Notes under the pieces: model-generated
The model's input: the letters and a program-made list of their open reading frames with translations, nothing else
The model's database searches: none
What the model was told of the DNA's origin: nothing
Source of the DNA: Mesorhizobium helmanticense
Lineage (GTDB): Bacteria > Pseudomonadota > Alphaproteobacteria > Rhizobiales > Rhizobiaceae
Assembly: GCF_003034915.1 (NCBI RefSeq)
Contig: NZ_PZJX01000003.1
Span: 222,874-286,873 of the forward strand
Reading direction: 5' to 3'
DNA: 64,000 bases
In this document: positions 18,277 to 28,800 of the stretch, piece after piece
How the letters are laid out: each line of letters starts with the position of its first letter
Position numbering within the stretch: position 1 is the first letter of the stretch
Translations under genes and position numbers: made by a program

Positions 18277-19602
18277 TCAAACGCGATAGTAGCGGTTTGC
18301 GCGCTTCTCCGCCTCTTCCATCGCCTCCTGCGGCGTCGCCTGGCCGGTCACGGCCTTGGCGAACATGTCGACCAGGACATAGTCGGCCATGGTTGCCGCC
18401 GAGGCATAGCCGAGCGGCCCGGCAAAGCCATTGGGACGCAGCGTCGCCGAGGCCTTGGCGTAAGCGGCATTGTTCGGGTCGGCCGTCCAGACAGGATTGT
18501 TGTCGAAGGCTTTGAGTGTCTGGCAGCAGTAGCCGGCCGAGGAGGTGACCCACTGCGCCATTTGCGGTTCCTCGAACATGAACTGCAGATAGGCCTTGGC
18601 CGCATTGGGGTAGGGCGTGTAGTCGAAAATGACGGCCGTGGTCACCTGGAACAACTCGACGGATTTCCCGACAGGACCGATCGGCAGGTTGGTCGTGCGT
18701 ATATCCTTCGCCATTTCAGCCAGTTTGGGGTCATTGTCCTTGTTGATCTTGGCCGTGTTGTAGGCGGAAATGCCGTTGGCGATGACACTGAGTTCGCCCG
18801 CCAGGAAGGCGCGGTTGTTGTTCACGTCGAGCCAGCTCTCGGTCCCGGGAATGAAGGTCTTGTAGAGCTCCTGTGCATATTCGATCGCTTTCAGCGTCTC
18901 CGGGCTGTTGATCGTCACCTTGCCGCTCTCGTCGACCATCTGGCCGCCATGGCTCCACAGCAGCCAGTGAGCGTAGTTGTTGCCGTCGCCGACGCCGTGG
19001 CCGTGCGTGAAGCCGGCCGGATGTCCCTTCGCCTGCAACGCCTTGCAAAGCTCGAGGAGGCCTGCCGTGTCCTTCGGAAACTCAGAGAAGCCGGCCTCCT
19101 TCACCCAGCTTTCCCGATAGACAATGGCATTGCCGATGGTTGCCAGAGGCAGGCCGAGGAATTTCCCCTCCCGCGTCGCATATTGCTTTGGTCCGTCGTG
19201 CCAGCCGCCGTATTTCGAGCCGAGATACTCACCCAGTTCCGTCACGTCGTGCAGCTTGTCGGGATACTGATGCGGGTCGTCGAACCAGACCAACATGAGA
19301 TCTGGACCGGAGCCGACATTGGCGGCCACCGCCGCCTTGGGGCGAATGTCCTCCCAGCTTTCCTTGTCGACGCGGACCTCGACGCCTGTCGCCTCGGTGA
19401 ACCGTTTGGTGTTGGCCAGCCATTGGTCCTCATCGCCCTGTACGAACGGCGACCAACGGAGCATCCGCAGCTTTGCGCCGTCCTCGGGCTTGTATGTCAA
19501 GCCTTCCTGGGCAAGGGCGGGAGAGCTGACGAAGCGGCTTCCCAAGACTCCCGCCGCGGCGCCGGCGGTGGTGCGGATCACGTCACGTCTGGTGAATTTC
19601 AT
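18277..19602 (-). CDS. ABC transporter substrate-binding protein, Tat-exported (family 1, sugar type)
   Basis: 441 residues, periplasmic solute-binding protein that delivers its ligand to the two permeases. The N-terminus is a Tat signal (TRRDVIRTTAGAAAGVLG, twin Arg) rather than a Sec signal. The body resembles extracellular family 1 sugar-binding proteins (for example KEAGFSEFPKDTAGLLELCK and WLLWSHGGQMVDESG). The start has a textbook AGGAGGAAACGAGC leader. It is the second gene of the operon, 36 bases after the ATPase. Ligand unknown; oligosaccharide or polyol are typical. Confidence 0.92.
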   Translation of the reverse strand: MKFTRRDVIRTTAGAAAGVLGSRFVSSPALAQEGLTYKPEDGAKLRMLRWSPFVQGDEDQWLANTKRFTEATGVEVRVDKESWEDIRPKAAVAANVGSGPDLMLVWFDDPHQYPDKLHDVTELGEYLGSKYGGWHDGPKQYATREGKFLGLPLATIGNAIVYRESWVKEAGFSEFPKDTAGLLELCKALQAKGHPAGFTHGHGVGDGNNYAHWLLWSHGGQMVDESGKVTINSPETLKAIEYAQELYKTFIPGTESWLDVNNNRAFLAGELSVIANGISAYNTAKINKDNDPKLAEMAKDIRTTNLPIGPVGKSVELFQVTTAVIFDYTPYPNAAKAYLQFMFEEPQMAQWVTSSAGYCCQTLKAFDNNPVWTADPNNAAYAKASATLRPNGFAGPLGYASAATMADYVLVDMFAKAVTGQATPQEAMEEAEKRANRYYRV

Positions 19603-19638
19603 GCTCGTTTCCTCCTGTTATTCGTTGCCGTGTGGGTC

Positions 19639-20724
<1,086 letters not shown>

Positions 20725-20825
20725 CGATTTCCTCCCCGAATGCTTTCCTGCGACGTCTTCGAAGGAAACCGCTTCCTGTCTGGCCGCGATATCCCAAGCT
20801 CCTCCCTGGTCACGCGACAACGGAC

Positions 20826-20837
20826 GGTAGCGCTACC
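20826..20837. promoter_or_regulatory. LacI-family-type operator in front of the ABC importer operon
   Basis: GGTAGCGCTACC is a perfect 12-base palindrome with the central CG step typical of LacI/GalR-family operators. It lies 102 bases upstream of the ATPase start in the only sizeable gap before the operon, so it likely controls the importer. No LacI-family gene is in the window. Confidence 0.6.
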
Positions 20838-20904
20838 AAACCGGCCTGTAAAGCGGCGGCGGCAAACGCCTTTCTTCGTTGGTCCTGGTCGTGGAAGGCG
20901 CCGT

Positions 20905-21144
20905 CTAGTCGGAAACTTCCGTTTGCGGCCGGTCACGGCCGTCAGCCAGTTCGTCGTGCCATTTGCCGTCGGCGTCCTCGTACTGGATACCGTCCGTGGT
21001 GCCGGCGACCTGCTGCTCGGCCGAGGCGATCTCGGCGGCGCGCAGCGCGTCCTGGTGATTGGGAAACGTCTCGGAGAATGTCGAGCCGACCTTGTAGGCC
21101 CAGCCCCCATCATGCTCGACGATCTTGTAAGTCAGCTTCGCCAT
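20905..21144 (-). CDS. DUF2188 family small protein
   Basis: 79 residues matching the DUF2188 pattern: an N-terminal beta-hairpin with HDGGWAYKVG, then TFPNHQDALRAAEIA, then IQYEDADGKWHDE. Cytoplasmic, function unknown. The start is well supported by AACCGGAGGACTTC. Followed 30 bases upstream on the same strand by a DUF982 gene, so the two may form a small operon. Confidence 0.8.
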   Translation of the reverse strand: MAKLTYKIVEHDGGWAYKVGSTFSETFPNHQDALRAAEIASAEQQVAGTTDGIQYEDADGKWHDELADGRDRPQTEVSD

Positions 21145-21174
21145 GAAGTCCTCCGGTTGAAAAGCCTCATCTGC

Positions 21175-21453
21175 TCAATGCAGCCTGTCATCGGGCAATC
21201 TCTCGTCGGGAACCAGTACGTCCGATTCCTTCGCCGCTTCGATCAGTGCCCGACGCGCATCCGCGGTCGAACGATAACCTTCCAGCACTTTGAGGCAAGT
21301 GTCGAGAGCATCACGATGCCGAGGGCCGCGATTGAGCGGCCAGGTCGTCATCAGACACTCGGCCGCCTCCCGGGTGCTGCGGATCTCGCGATATTTGCCG
21401 ACATGGCCAAGTTCGACCACCACTGGCTTTTCAAACGGCTTGTTGTCCACCAT
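21175..21453 (-). CDS. DUF982 family protein
   Basis: 92 residues with the DUF982 signature: KPVVVELGHVGKYREI, TREAAECLMTTWPLNRGPRH, DTCLKVLEGYRSTADARRAL. The family is nearly restricted to rhizobia, where it occurs in many copies; function unknown. ATG 21453 gives the usual length. A second, shortened member lies at 60927-61118. Confidence 0.85.
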   Translation of the reverse strand: MVDNKPFEKPVVVELGHVGKYREIRSTREAAECLMTTWPLNRGPRHRDALDTCLKVLEGYRSTADARRALIEAAKESDVLVPDERLPDDRLH

Positions 21454-21515
21454 CGCCGCCAACGCGGAGCGGCCGATTTGGTTGCAACTCTATCTTCAGC
21501 CTGCGCGCAAGCGTC

Positions 21516-21830
21516 TCAATAACCGCAGTCGTTGCGCATCCAGCGTGCGTTCGCCCAGCCGGTCGTGCCGCCGATCTCGACCTTGTACCACTTGCCGCGC
21601 CGGTCGAAGATCTCGGTATGATCGCCATTGAACAATTGGCCGATCATGCGCGACGACGAATTCGGCCGCGCCCGCACGGCAAGAAAACCGCTGCCTTTCG
21701 CCAGATTGTAGTGCCTGGAAAGGCCATGCACCGTGCCTTCGCAATATTGCGCGCCGGCCGGCGTCGAGACATTGAACGACAGTCCGGCCGCAACCATTGC
21801 GGCCGCCGGATAGATTGCCCTGAAAGACAT
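21516..21830 (-). CDS. Exported SH3-domain protein
   Basis: 104 residues: a signal peptide (MSFRAIYPAAAMVAAGLSFN, cleavage near AGA-QY) followed by one bacterial SH3 domain (GFLAVRARPNSSSRMIGQL, then WYKVEIGGTTGWANARWM). Two Cys, one near each end (QYCEG, NDCGY), could form a disulfide. Periplasmic; SH3b domains often bind peptidoglycan or protein partners. Monocistronic. Confidence 0.85.
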   Translation of the reverse strand: MSFRAIYPAAAMVAAGLSFNVSTPAGAQYCEGTVHGLSRHYNLAKGSGFLAVRARPNSSSRMIGQLFNGDHTEIFDRRGKWYKVEIGGTTGWANARWMRNDCGY

Positions 21831-21974
21831 GATATTGCTCCCAGCCCTGGCCGCGCCAATCGCGGCCTACCCAAGGCCCCAACCCCTGGGACCAATGCGT
21901 GGGCCGATTAACGCGAAGCCGCGGCACGCTGTCCAGCGGCGCGTGCCGTAGGTCGGTTGCAACAAGCGGGCCGG

Positions 21975-23078
21975 TCAGCCCGCTGCCTTCATCCAGTGCT
22001 GCATGGTCGTCACCGAGCGCGCAAGCTGCGGGGCAGGATGGATTTTCTCGCCGAAGGTCGCCGCGGCGCGCCACGCCCAGCGCGGATCGGCGAGGAAGGC
22101 GCGGGCCAGCGCCACCATGTCGGCGCGGCCGTCGGCGACGATCGCCTCGGCCTGCCTGGGATCGTCTATCAGCCCGACGGCCCGCGTCGGGATGCCGGCG
22201 CCCTTGCGCACCGCTTCCGCCAGATGCACCTGGTAGCCCGGACCCGTCGGCAGCTTCTGCAAGGGCGAATTGCCGCCGCTCGAACAGCAGAGATAGGCCA
22301 CGCCCGCCGCCTTCAGCGCCTTGGCCACCTCGATTGCCTCCTCGACGTCGAAGCCGCCATCGACCCATTCCTTCACCGACAGGCGGGCGCCGAGCATCAG
22401 CTTCGGCACGGCCTTTCTCACCGCCTTGGCAATCTCGACGGCAAACCGCATGCGGTTCTCCAGCGAGCCGCCCCAGCGGTCGGTGCGCTGGTTGGAAAGC
22501 GGCGACAGGAACTGGAAGATCAGATAGCCATGCGCGGCGTGCAGCTCGATGAAGTCGAAGCCGGCGCGTTCGGCACGCCTGGCCGCCTCGGCGAAGCGTT
22601 CGATGATTTGCAGGATCTCGTCGTCTTCCAGCGCCCGCGGCACCTGCCAGCCCGTGTCGTAGGCGATTGCCGATGCAGACACGATCGGCCACGGGTCCTG
22701 ATCCGGCTTCAGCGGTCCGCCGCCTTCCCATGGTTTCTGGTTGGACGCCTTGCGGCCGGCATGGGCAAGCTGGGTGCCGAATTTCGTGCCGGGGGCGGCG
22801 ACGCGCTTGGCGGCGTCCAGCGTGCGCCGGGCGGCAGCCTCGTTGTCTTCGGAATAAAGACCGAGGCAGCCATGCGAGATGCGGCCGCGCCGCTCGACGT
22901 CGGTCATCTCGACCGTGACCATGCCGGCGCCGGACATGGCGAGGTTCATCCAGTGATACAGATGCCAGTCGCTGGCGGAACCGTCTTCAGCGGAATACTG
23001 GCACATCGGCGCCACCGCTATGCGGTTCGGGAAAGTGAGGCCGTCGAGCGTGATCGGCTGGAAAAGGGATGTGGTCAT
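21975..23078 (-). CDS. NADH:flavin oxidoreductase, Old Yellow Enzyme family (YqjM type)
   Basis: 367 residues, FMN-dependent ene-reductase of the cytoplasm that reduces activated C=C bonds with NAD(P)H. Visible marks are FPNRIAVAPMCQYSAEDG (Cys26-type residue of the YqjM branch), QLAHAGRKAS, the substrate-binding pair in ELHAAHGYLIFQFLSPLSN, and GLIDDPRQAEAIVADGRADM with the FMN-phosphate site. ATG 23078 is preferred over a TTG one codon earlier. Monocistronic. Confidence 0.95.
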   Translation of the reverse strand: MTTSLFQPITLDGLTFPNRIAVAPMCQYSAEDGSASDWHLYHWMNLAMSGAGMVTVEMTDVERRGRISHGCLGLYSEDNEAAARRTLDAAKRVAAPGTKFGTQLAHAGRKASNQKPWEGGGPLKPDQDPWPIVSASAIAYDTGWQVPRALEDDEILQIIERFAEAARRAERAGFDFIELHAAHGYLIFQFLSPLSNQRTDRWGGSLENRMRFAVEIAKAVRKAVPKLMLGARLSVKEWVDGGFDVEEAIEVAKALKAAGVAYLCCSSGGNSPLQKLPTGPGYQVHLAEAVRKGAGIPTRAVGLIDDPRQAEAIVADGRADMVALARAFLADPRWAWRAAATFGEKIHPAPQLARSVTTMQHWMKAAG

Positions 23079-23292
23079 CAAAAAAGCTCCGGGAGGGGTT
23101 GCCGTTATTTAGGCAAAGGATTGCGCCGGCGCCAGACACGAGGCAGTGAAACGCGCTCTGGACCAATGACTATCAGGATTGCGCAAAAATCGGTTCGAGG
23201 CTAACGCATGGCCGAAATCCGCCGCCGCAGCCTTTCTGCATCCAGGCGACACGCGGCGCCGTGGTCCTCGCGCCGGCAGCAGGAGCCCGTTC

Positions 23293-23871
23293 ATGGAAGA
23301 TCGCATCCGCATCCGTTCGGAGGAAATTCTCTCCGACGACTGGGCGGTCCTGAAAAAGACCATCCTCGACTATCGCCGGCGCGACGGGCAATGGGAGACG
23401 CAGATCCGCCAGACCTACGATCGTGGCGACGGCGCGGTGATCCTGCCTTACGACCCGCAGCGCTCGACGGTGCTCCTGGTGCGGCAGTTCCGCTATCCGG
23501 CCTATGTCACCGGCCACCGCGAGCCATTGATCGAGGCCTGCGCCGGACTGCTCGACGAAAACGATCCGGAAACCTGCATCCGCAAGGAGGCCGAGGAGGA
23601 ACTCGGCTATCGGCTGAAGGATGTGGAGCGGCTGTTTGCGCCTTACATGAGCCCCGGCAGCGTGACCGAGCGGCTCTGGTTCTTCATCGCGCGCTATTCG
23701 CCCGCCGACCGCATCTCGGCCGGTGGCGGCGCGCCGGAAGAAGGCGAGGACATCGAAGTGCTGGAGATGCCGCTCGACGAAGCCCTGGCCGGCATCGCCG
23801 ACGGCCGCATCGTCGATGCCAAGACGATCATCCTGATCCAGCACCTGAAGCTGAACCCGATCCGGGCTTGA
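23293..23871 (+). CDS. nudK: GDP-mannose pyrophosphatase-like NUDIX hydrolase
   Basis: 192 residues, close to the 191 of E. coli NudK, from ATG 23293 with AGGAG 8 bases upstream. N-terminal ILSDDWAVLKKTILDY and TYDRGDGAVILPYDPQ match the NudK branch. The Nudix box is CAGLLDENDPETCIRKEAEE followed by ELG, slightly variant in spacing as in this subfamily. Expected reaction: GDP-mannose to mannose-1-phosphate plus GMP, limiting sugar nucleotides for polysaccharide synthesis. It is followed 3 bases later by an ATP-grasp gene. Confidence 0.88.
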   Translation: MEDRIRIRSEEILSDDWAVLKKTILDYRRRDGQWETQIRQTYDRGDGAVILPYDPQRSTVLLVRQFRYPAYVTGHREPLIEACAGLLDENDPETCIRKEAEEELGYRLKDVERLFAPYMSPGSVTERLWFFIARYSPADRISAGGGAPEEGEDIEVLEMPLDEALAGIADGRIVDAKTIILIQHLKLNPIRA

Positions 23872-23874
23872 TCC

Positions 23875-24864
23875 ATGCATGGACCTGGAGATCGCGAAGC
23901 AGCGCGCCGGCGGCCGGGCCGGCTGCAACGCTTTGGCGCGAAGGCGTTTCTCCTGGTCTTGAATGTTGCGCTGCTGGTCCGTTACCGGCGCCTGACCCAG
24001 CGCTTCTTCGAAAGGATGCGGCACCTGCCGAACTTCGCCGCCCCGGCGACCTTCACGGAGAAGATACATTGGCGCAAGATTTTCGATGACGACCCGCGTT
24101 TCGCGATCGTCCTCGACAAGCTGCAAGCCAAGGAGTTCGTCAGGGGTCGGCTCCCCTGGCTGCATGTCCCGGCGGTGCTGTGGCAAGGCGACAATCCGCG
24201 CGACATTCCCTTCGGCGGATTGAAAGTCCCCTACATCGTCAAATGCAATCACGGCTGTGCCATGAATGCCGTCGTTGCCGATCCCGCTCAGGCCGACAGC
24301 GGCGCAATCATTGCCGACATGAGCCGGCATCTCGCCGAGACCTATGGCGACCGCAAGCTGGAACGCGGTTACGCCCATATCGCGCGCAAGGTCTTCGTCG
24401 AGGCGCTGATCGGCAAGGATCAGGGCTATCAGCCCATCGACTACAAATTCAATGTGGTCGCCGGCCGCGTCGCTCTTGTCGTGGTCACCGCCTTCCGCTC
24501 GAGCGTCCGCAGGACGGCGCTTTTCGATCGCGAGTGGCGGCGGCTGGCGGTTGCCCAGGGCGGCATCGACGCGACGCTGGAAATTGCCAGGCCGCAAAGC
24601 TTTTCGCGCATGATCGAGGCGGCCGAAGCGCTGGGCGGCGAATTCGACATGATACGGGTCGATTTCTACGAAGACGCGGGCGAACCGGTCTTTGGAGAAT
24701 TCACGATCTATCCCCGCAGCGGCCTGCAGCAATTCGACCCGCCGGCCTTCGATCGTGAGCTGGGCGCCCGCTGGGACATTGCCGCGTCCCGCTATCTGAA
24801 TTGCCCGCCAGGCCTGTTTGCACGCTGGCACAGGGCAGCACTTGCCGCCGCCGGCCACATCTGA
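23875..24864 (+). CDS. TupA-like ATP-grasp family protein
   Basis: 329 residues matching the TupA-like ATP-grasp family: HWRKIFDDDPRFAIVLDKLQ, KCNHGCAMNAVV, ARKVFVEALIGKDQG, IDYKFNVVAGRVA, and the metal-binding FDMIRVDFYEDAGEPVFGE with GEFTIYPRSG. Family members are found in surface-polysaccharide loci and are thought to join an amino or carboxyl group to a glycan or peptide using ATP. The gene starts 3 bases after nudK, so the two are co-transcribed, which fits a link to sugar-nucleotide or glycan metabolism (inference). Confidence 0.82.
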   Translation: MHGPGDREAARRRPGRLQRFGAKAFLLVLNVALLVRYRRLTQRFFERMRHLPNFAAPATFTEKIHWRKIFDDDPRFAIVLDKLQAKEFVRGRLPWLHVPAVLWQGDNPRDIPFGGLKVPYIVKCNHGCAMNAVVADPAQADSGAIIADMSRHLAETYGDRKLERGYAHIARKVFVEALIGKDQGYQPIDYKFNVVAGRVALVVVTAFRSSVRRTALFDREWRRLAVAQGGIDATLEIARPQSFSRMIEAAEALGGEFDMIRVDFYEDAGEPVFGEFTIYPRSGLQQFDPPAFDRELGARWDIAASRYLNCPPGLFARWHRAALAAAGHI

Positions 24865-25001
24865 TCACGAATGGCCGCCATTGTTGCCGGTGCGGGCAGA
24901 AATTAAACCCCATATGATCAGTTGTAGCTAATTTAGCTCCGTTGTGACTATTCCTCATTCCTGCTAGGCTCGATGAGCGTCAGCAGGAAAGGGGGACATC
25001 C

Positions 25002-25280
25002 ATGTTCAATCGCGGTTCGTTCGGCCGCGTAGCGGCCGTTTGCGGCATGCTCGCAATCTTCTCGTTTGCCGGCAACGGCCTTGAAGGCGTCCTGGGATTC
25101 CGCTTTGTCGGCACGGCAGAGGCAAAGACGGTCGTCATCCAGAGAACGACCGTCTACATCAACACTCTGCCCAAAGGATGCGTGAAGACCACCTACAGCG
25201 GCGGCATCGTCGTCTGGAAATGCGGTACGAAATATTACCAGCCCTACAACAACCGCTACGTGCTCGTTTACATCAAGTAA
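25002..25280 (+). CDS. Small exported hypothetical protein (92 aa)
   Basis: 92 residues with an N-terminal hydrophobic segment (VAAVCGMLAIFSFAGNGL) and probable cleavage near AEA-KT. The mature part is about 50 residues, basic and Tyr-rich, with two Cys (KGCVKTTY, VWKCGTKYY) and the repeated YYQPYNNRYV wording seen in short rhizobial envelope proteins. The start follows AGGAAAGGGGGA. Function unknown; the last ordinary gene before the accessory region. Confidence 0.75.
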   Translation: MFNRGSFGRVAAVCGMLAIFSFAGNGLEGVLGFRFVGTAEAKTVVIQRTTVYINTLPKGCVKTTYSGGIVVWKCGTKYYQPYNNRYVLVYIK

Positions 25281-25873
25281 GCGCGCTGGCCTCCGGGAGG
25301 GGGCCGTTAGGGCGAGGCGTGAAAAGCGCTCGCGAGATACCACACACCGGCCGCCGCAACAGGGACGTTCCTGGAAGTTCTCCATTTGCTTGGAAATGCG
25401 GCAGCTGGTGCGGACGACGGGATGCACAATTCGTTGACGATCAATGGCTTAGATCATTGAAGCTGTAAATAGGTGCTGTAATACGCAATAGGGCAATGAC
25501 GGCTGGGCCGCTGAAGAGCGGCAGTCTTATGGGCCTCAGTCGCGGTTGACCTACGCCTTCTACGCGAAAGGCAGCTTTGCGCCTCATACCGGCCGTTGAG
25601 GTAATCTTTGCTGCGGCCGATAGCAGACCTTGCTGGCGACAACCCTGGACATCGCTGTTGCGTCAACACCTGACATTGCTCATAGATACAGGAGGTCGCG
25701 ATCAAGCCCACGCGGGGGGAAAAAACTTCGAGAGTCGGGCTTCCGATCTTCCTCGCTGCGAATGGGGACGAATCGATCGACCGTCGGTAACCTAGTATTT
25801 TTAGCTTTATTCTGCCTATGGTTCGTCTCCCAACTTGCTGGGTAGCGGTGCGACCGAGGGCTAGAACCTGCAC
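25281..25873. other. 593-bp gap at the left edge of the accessory region
   Basis: No gene seen on either strand. A 16-base exact match (25572-25587) to the 48-base repeats at 32474 and 42335 lies in the middle. The last 100 bases are AT-richer and should contain the promoter of the sensor-kinase operon. Confidence 0.5.
25572..25587 (+). repeat. Partial copy of the 48-bp dispersed repeat
   Basis: CAGCTTTGCGCCTCAT is identical to bases 32502-32517 inside the full repeat copy at 32474-32521. Flanking bases diverge. At 16 bases a chance match is unlikely but cannot be excluded without a genome count. Confidence 0.45.
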
Positions 25874-28800
25874 ATGCGGGAATCACACGGCCAACTCGAA
25901 GCTAGGATTGAGCTTCTCAAGTTCGAGCTTAACGAAGCCCTCGAACGCGAGACGGCGACCGGCGAGCTGCTTCGCGTCATCGCCTCGTCGCCGACCGATA
26001 TTAAGCCGGTCCTTGACGCTGTGGCGGCGAGCGCCGCCCGTCTTTGCGACGCCTATGACGTGATCATCCGGCTCAGGAAAGACGATATGCTCCATCTCAG
26101 TGCTCATTCCGGCCCGATCGCGGTCGATGAGGCGCCGTGGCCGCTGGAGCGCGACCGGGTAATGGCGCGGTCCGTGATCGATGCGGGGACCGTGCAGGTC
26201 GAAGACCTCTCCGAGGCCGGGGCCGAATTCGCGGCAGGCCGGGAAATGGCCATTCACTACGGATTTCGCACGATTCTGGCGACACCTCTCGTGAGCGGTG
26301 GAAGAGCGATCGGGGCGATTAGCCTGCGGCGAAGAGAGGTGAGACCGTTCAGTGACAGGCAGATCGAGCTGCTGAAGACCTTCGCCGACCAGGCCGTGAT
26401 CGCCATCTCGAACGTGCGGCTGTTCGAAGAAGTGCAGGCGCGGACGGCCGAACTCAGCGAAGCGCTGGCTCAGCAAACGGCGACGGCCGACGTGCTTAAG
26501 GTGATCAGCCGGTCGGCGTTCGACCTTCAACCCGTGTTGACGACGCTGCTTGATTCGGCGATCCACCTGGCCGGCGGGGATATGGGCGCGATCTCGCTGC
26601 GCGATGGCGATTGGCTACGGGTCATGACCGGCACCGGATGGACCGATGAGCTTCGCGCTTATGAGGAAAGCCATCCACACCCGATCGGGCGTGGGACATT
26701 TCAAGGTCGAGCCGCTCTCGAAGGGGCAACCATTCATGTGCCCGATGTGTCCAAGGATATGGAATACAAGAGGCAGGAAGCGGCAAGCATGGGCCATTTC
26801 CGCGCGGCCCTTTCGGTCCCCCTCAAGCGAGGCCAAGAGGTGATTGGTGTCTTCGGCATGGCGAGGCGGACCGTGGGGCCGTTCTCACAACGCCAGATCG
26901 AACTTGTGGAGAGTTTCGCCGACCAGGCGGTCATCGCGATCGAGAACGTGCGCCTTTTCGACGAGGTGCAGGCGCGCAATCGCGAAGTGACCGAGGCACT
27001 GGAGCGCGAGACCGCGACGGGCTCCATCCTGCGCGTAATCGCGGCGTCGCCTACCGACATCGAACCAGTTCTTGACGCCGTCGCTGAAAGCGCCGCGCGT
27101 CTCTGCGATGCCCATGACGCGACGATCTATCTGCGGCAGGGCGATCGTTTGGCGGTCGGAGCGCATCATGGGCCAATCCAGGTCGACGACGCCGGGTTGC
27201 CTGTTGCCCGCGACGTGGTCACCGGTCGCGCGGTGCTCGACCGGGCACCGGTCCATGTTCATGACCTGACCGAGGCGGGTGTAGACTTTGCAACGGGCAG
27301 GGCAATGGCCCACCGGCTCGGCTTTCGCACCATCCTTGCGATCCCACTGCTGCGTGACGGGGAAGCGGTCGGAGCGCTGATGATCCGGCGCATCGAGATG
27401 CGGCCCTTCACTGACAAGCAGATCGAGTTGCTCAAAACGTTCGCCGACCAAGCCGTCATCGCCATCTCCAACGTGCGGCTGTTCGAGGAGGTCCAAGCGC
27501 GTACCGCCGAGCTAACCGAAGCGCTGCAGCAGCAGACGGCGACGGCCGACGTGCTCAAGGTCATCAGCCGCTCCGCCTTCAATCTAGGGGCCGTTCTCGA
27601 CACGTTGATCGCTTCCGCCTGCCGACTCTGCAATGCCGAAATGGGCCTCATATTTCTGGCGCGCGATGGGTCCTTCTCTCCCGAGGCAAGCTACGGCACG
27701 CCCCCCGGATACCTGGAGTTCGTGCGAACCCATCCGATCAAACCGGGACGCGAGACGTTCACGGGACGGGCGGCGCTGACCAAGGCGGTCGTGAATGTCG
27801 CCGACGCGCTTGAGGACAAGGAATTCACGTTTTCCGAAGCCCGCGACCGCGCCGGCTATCGTGCCATGCTTGCCGTGCCGCTGTTGCGGCAGGGCGAAGT
27901 GATCGGCGTCTTCGCCATGCCCCGTCGCGCGCCAGGCGCGTTCAGCGACAAGCAGGTCGAACTCGTGCAGACGTTCGCCGACCAGGCCGTAATTGCGATC
28001 GAGAACGTCCGCCTTTTCGAGGAGGTGCAGCAGCGGACACGGGAGGCCACAGAGGCGCTGGAGTACCAGACGGCGACCAGCGATGTGCTTAGCGTTATCA
28101 GCCGCTCGCCCACCGATGGGCAGCCAGTGTTTAATATGATCGCGCAAAGCGCCGCCCGTCTATGCGAAGCGCAGTTCTGCTTTGTCTACAGATTTGATGG
28201 CGAGCTTCTGCATTTCGTCGCGCATCACGGCATCACTGAAGAAAGCGTTGAGATCGTGCGCAACACCTTTCCCGTGGCACCTACTCGCGGCAGCGCTGCC
28301 GAACGGGCAATTCTATATCTTGACGTGGCACAGATCCCGGACCTCACCTTGGATAGTGAATTCACGCATCGCGCCGCGGCGGCTTTTTCGGGCCTGCGCA
28401 GTGCTGTCGCCGTGCCGATGCTGCGTGACGGCCTGCCTATCGGTTGCATAGCAGTCGGGCGTGCTGAGACGGGCTTTCTTGCCGCTAAGCAAGTCGAACT
28501 TCTGAAGACCTTCGCCGACCAGGCCGTGATCGCCATCGAAAATGTCCGCCTGTTTGATGAGGTCAAGGCGCGGACCGCGGAGCTAAGCGAGTCGCTTCAG
28601 CAGCAGACAGCGACAGCAGATGTGCTCAAGGTCATCAGCCGGTCGGCCTTCGACCTGCAGAACGTCCTTGACACCCTGGCAGAGTCCGCCGCGCACCTCT
28701 GCGACGCGGACATTGCCGATTTCTATCGTCTGGTCGACGACGGATTTCAGTGGACCACGACCTTCAGCCGAGATCCGGAAGCGGCCCCAGCCCATACCAA

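Noticed and set aside
23173..24858. Minus-strand open frame of 561 codons opposite nudK and the ATP-grasp gene
   Set aside because: Both plus-strand genes have family motifs and good start signals; the minus frame is composition-driven.
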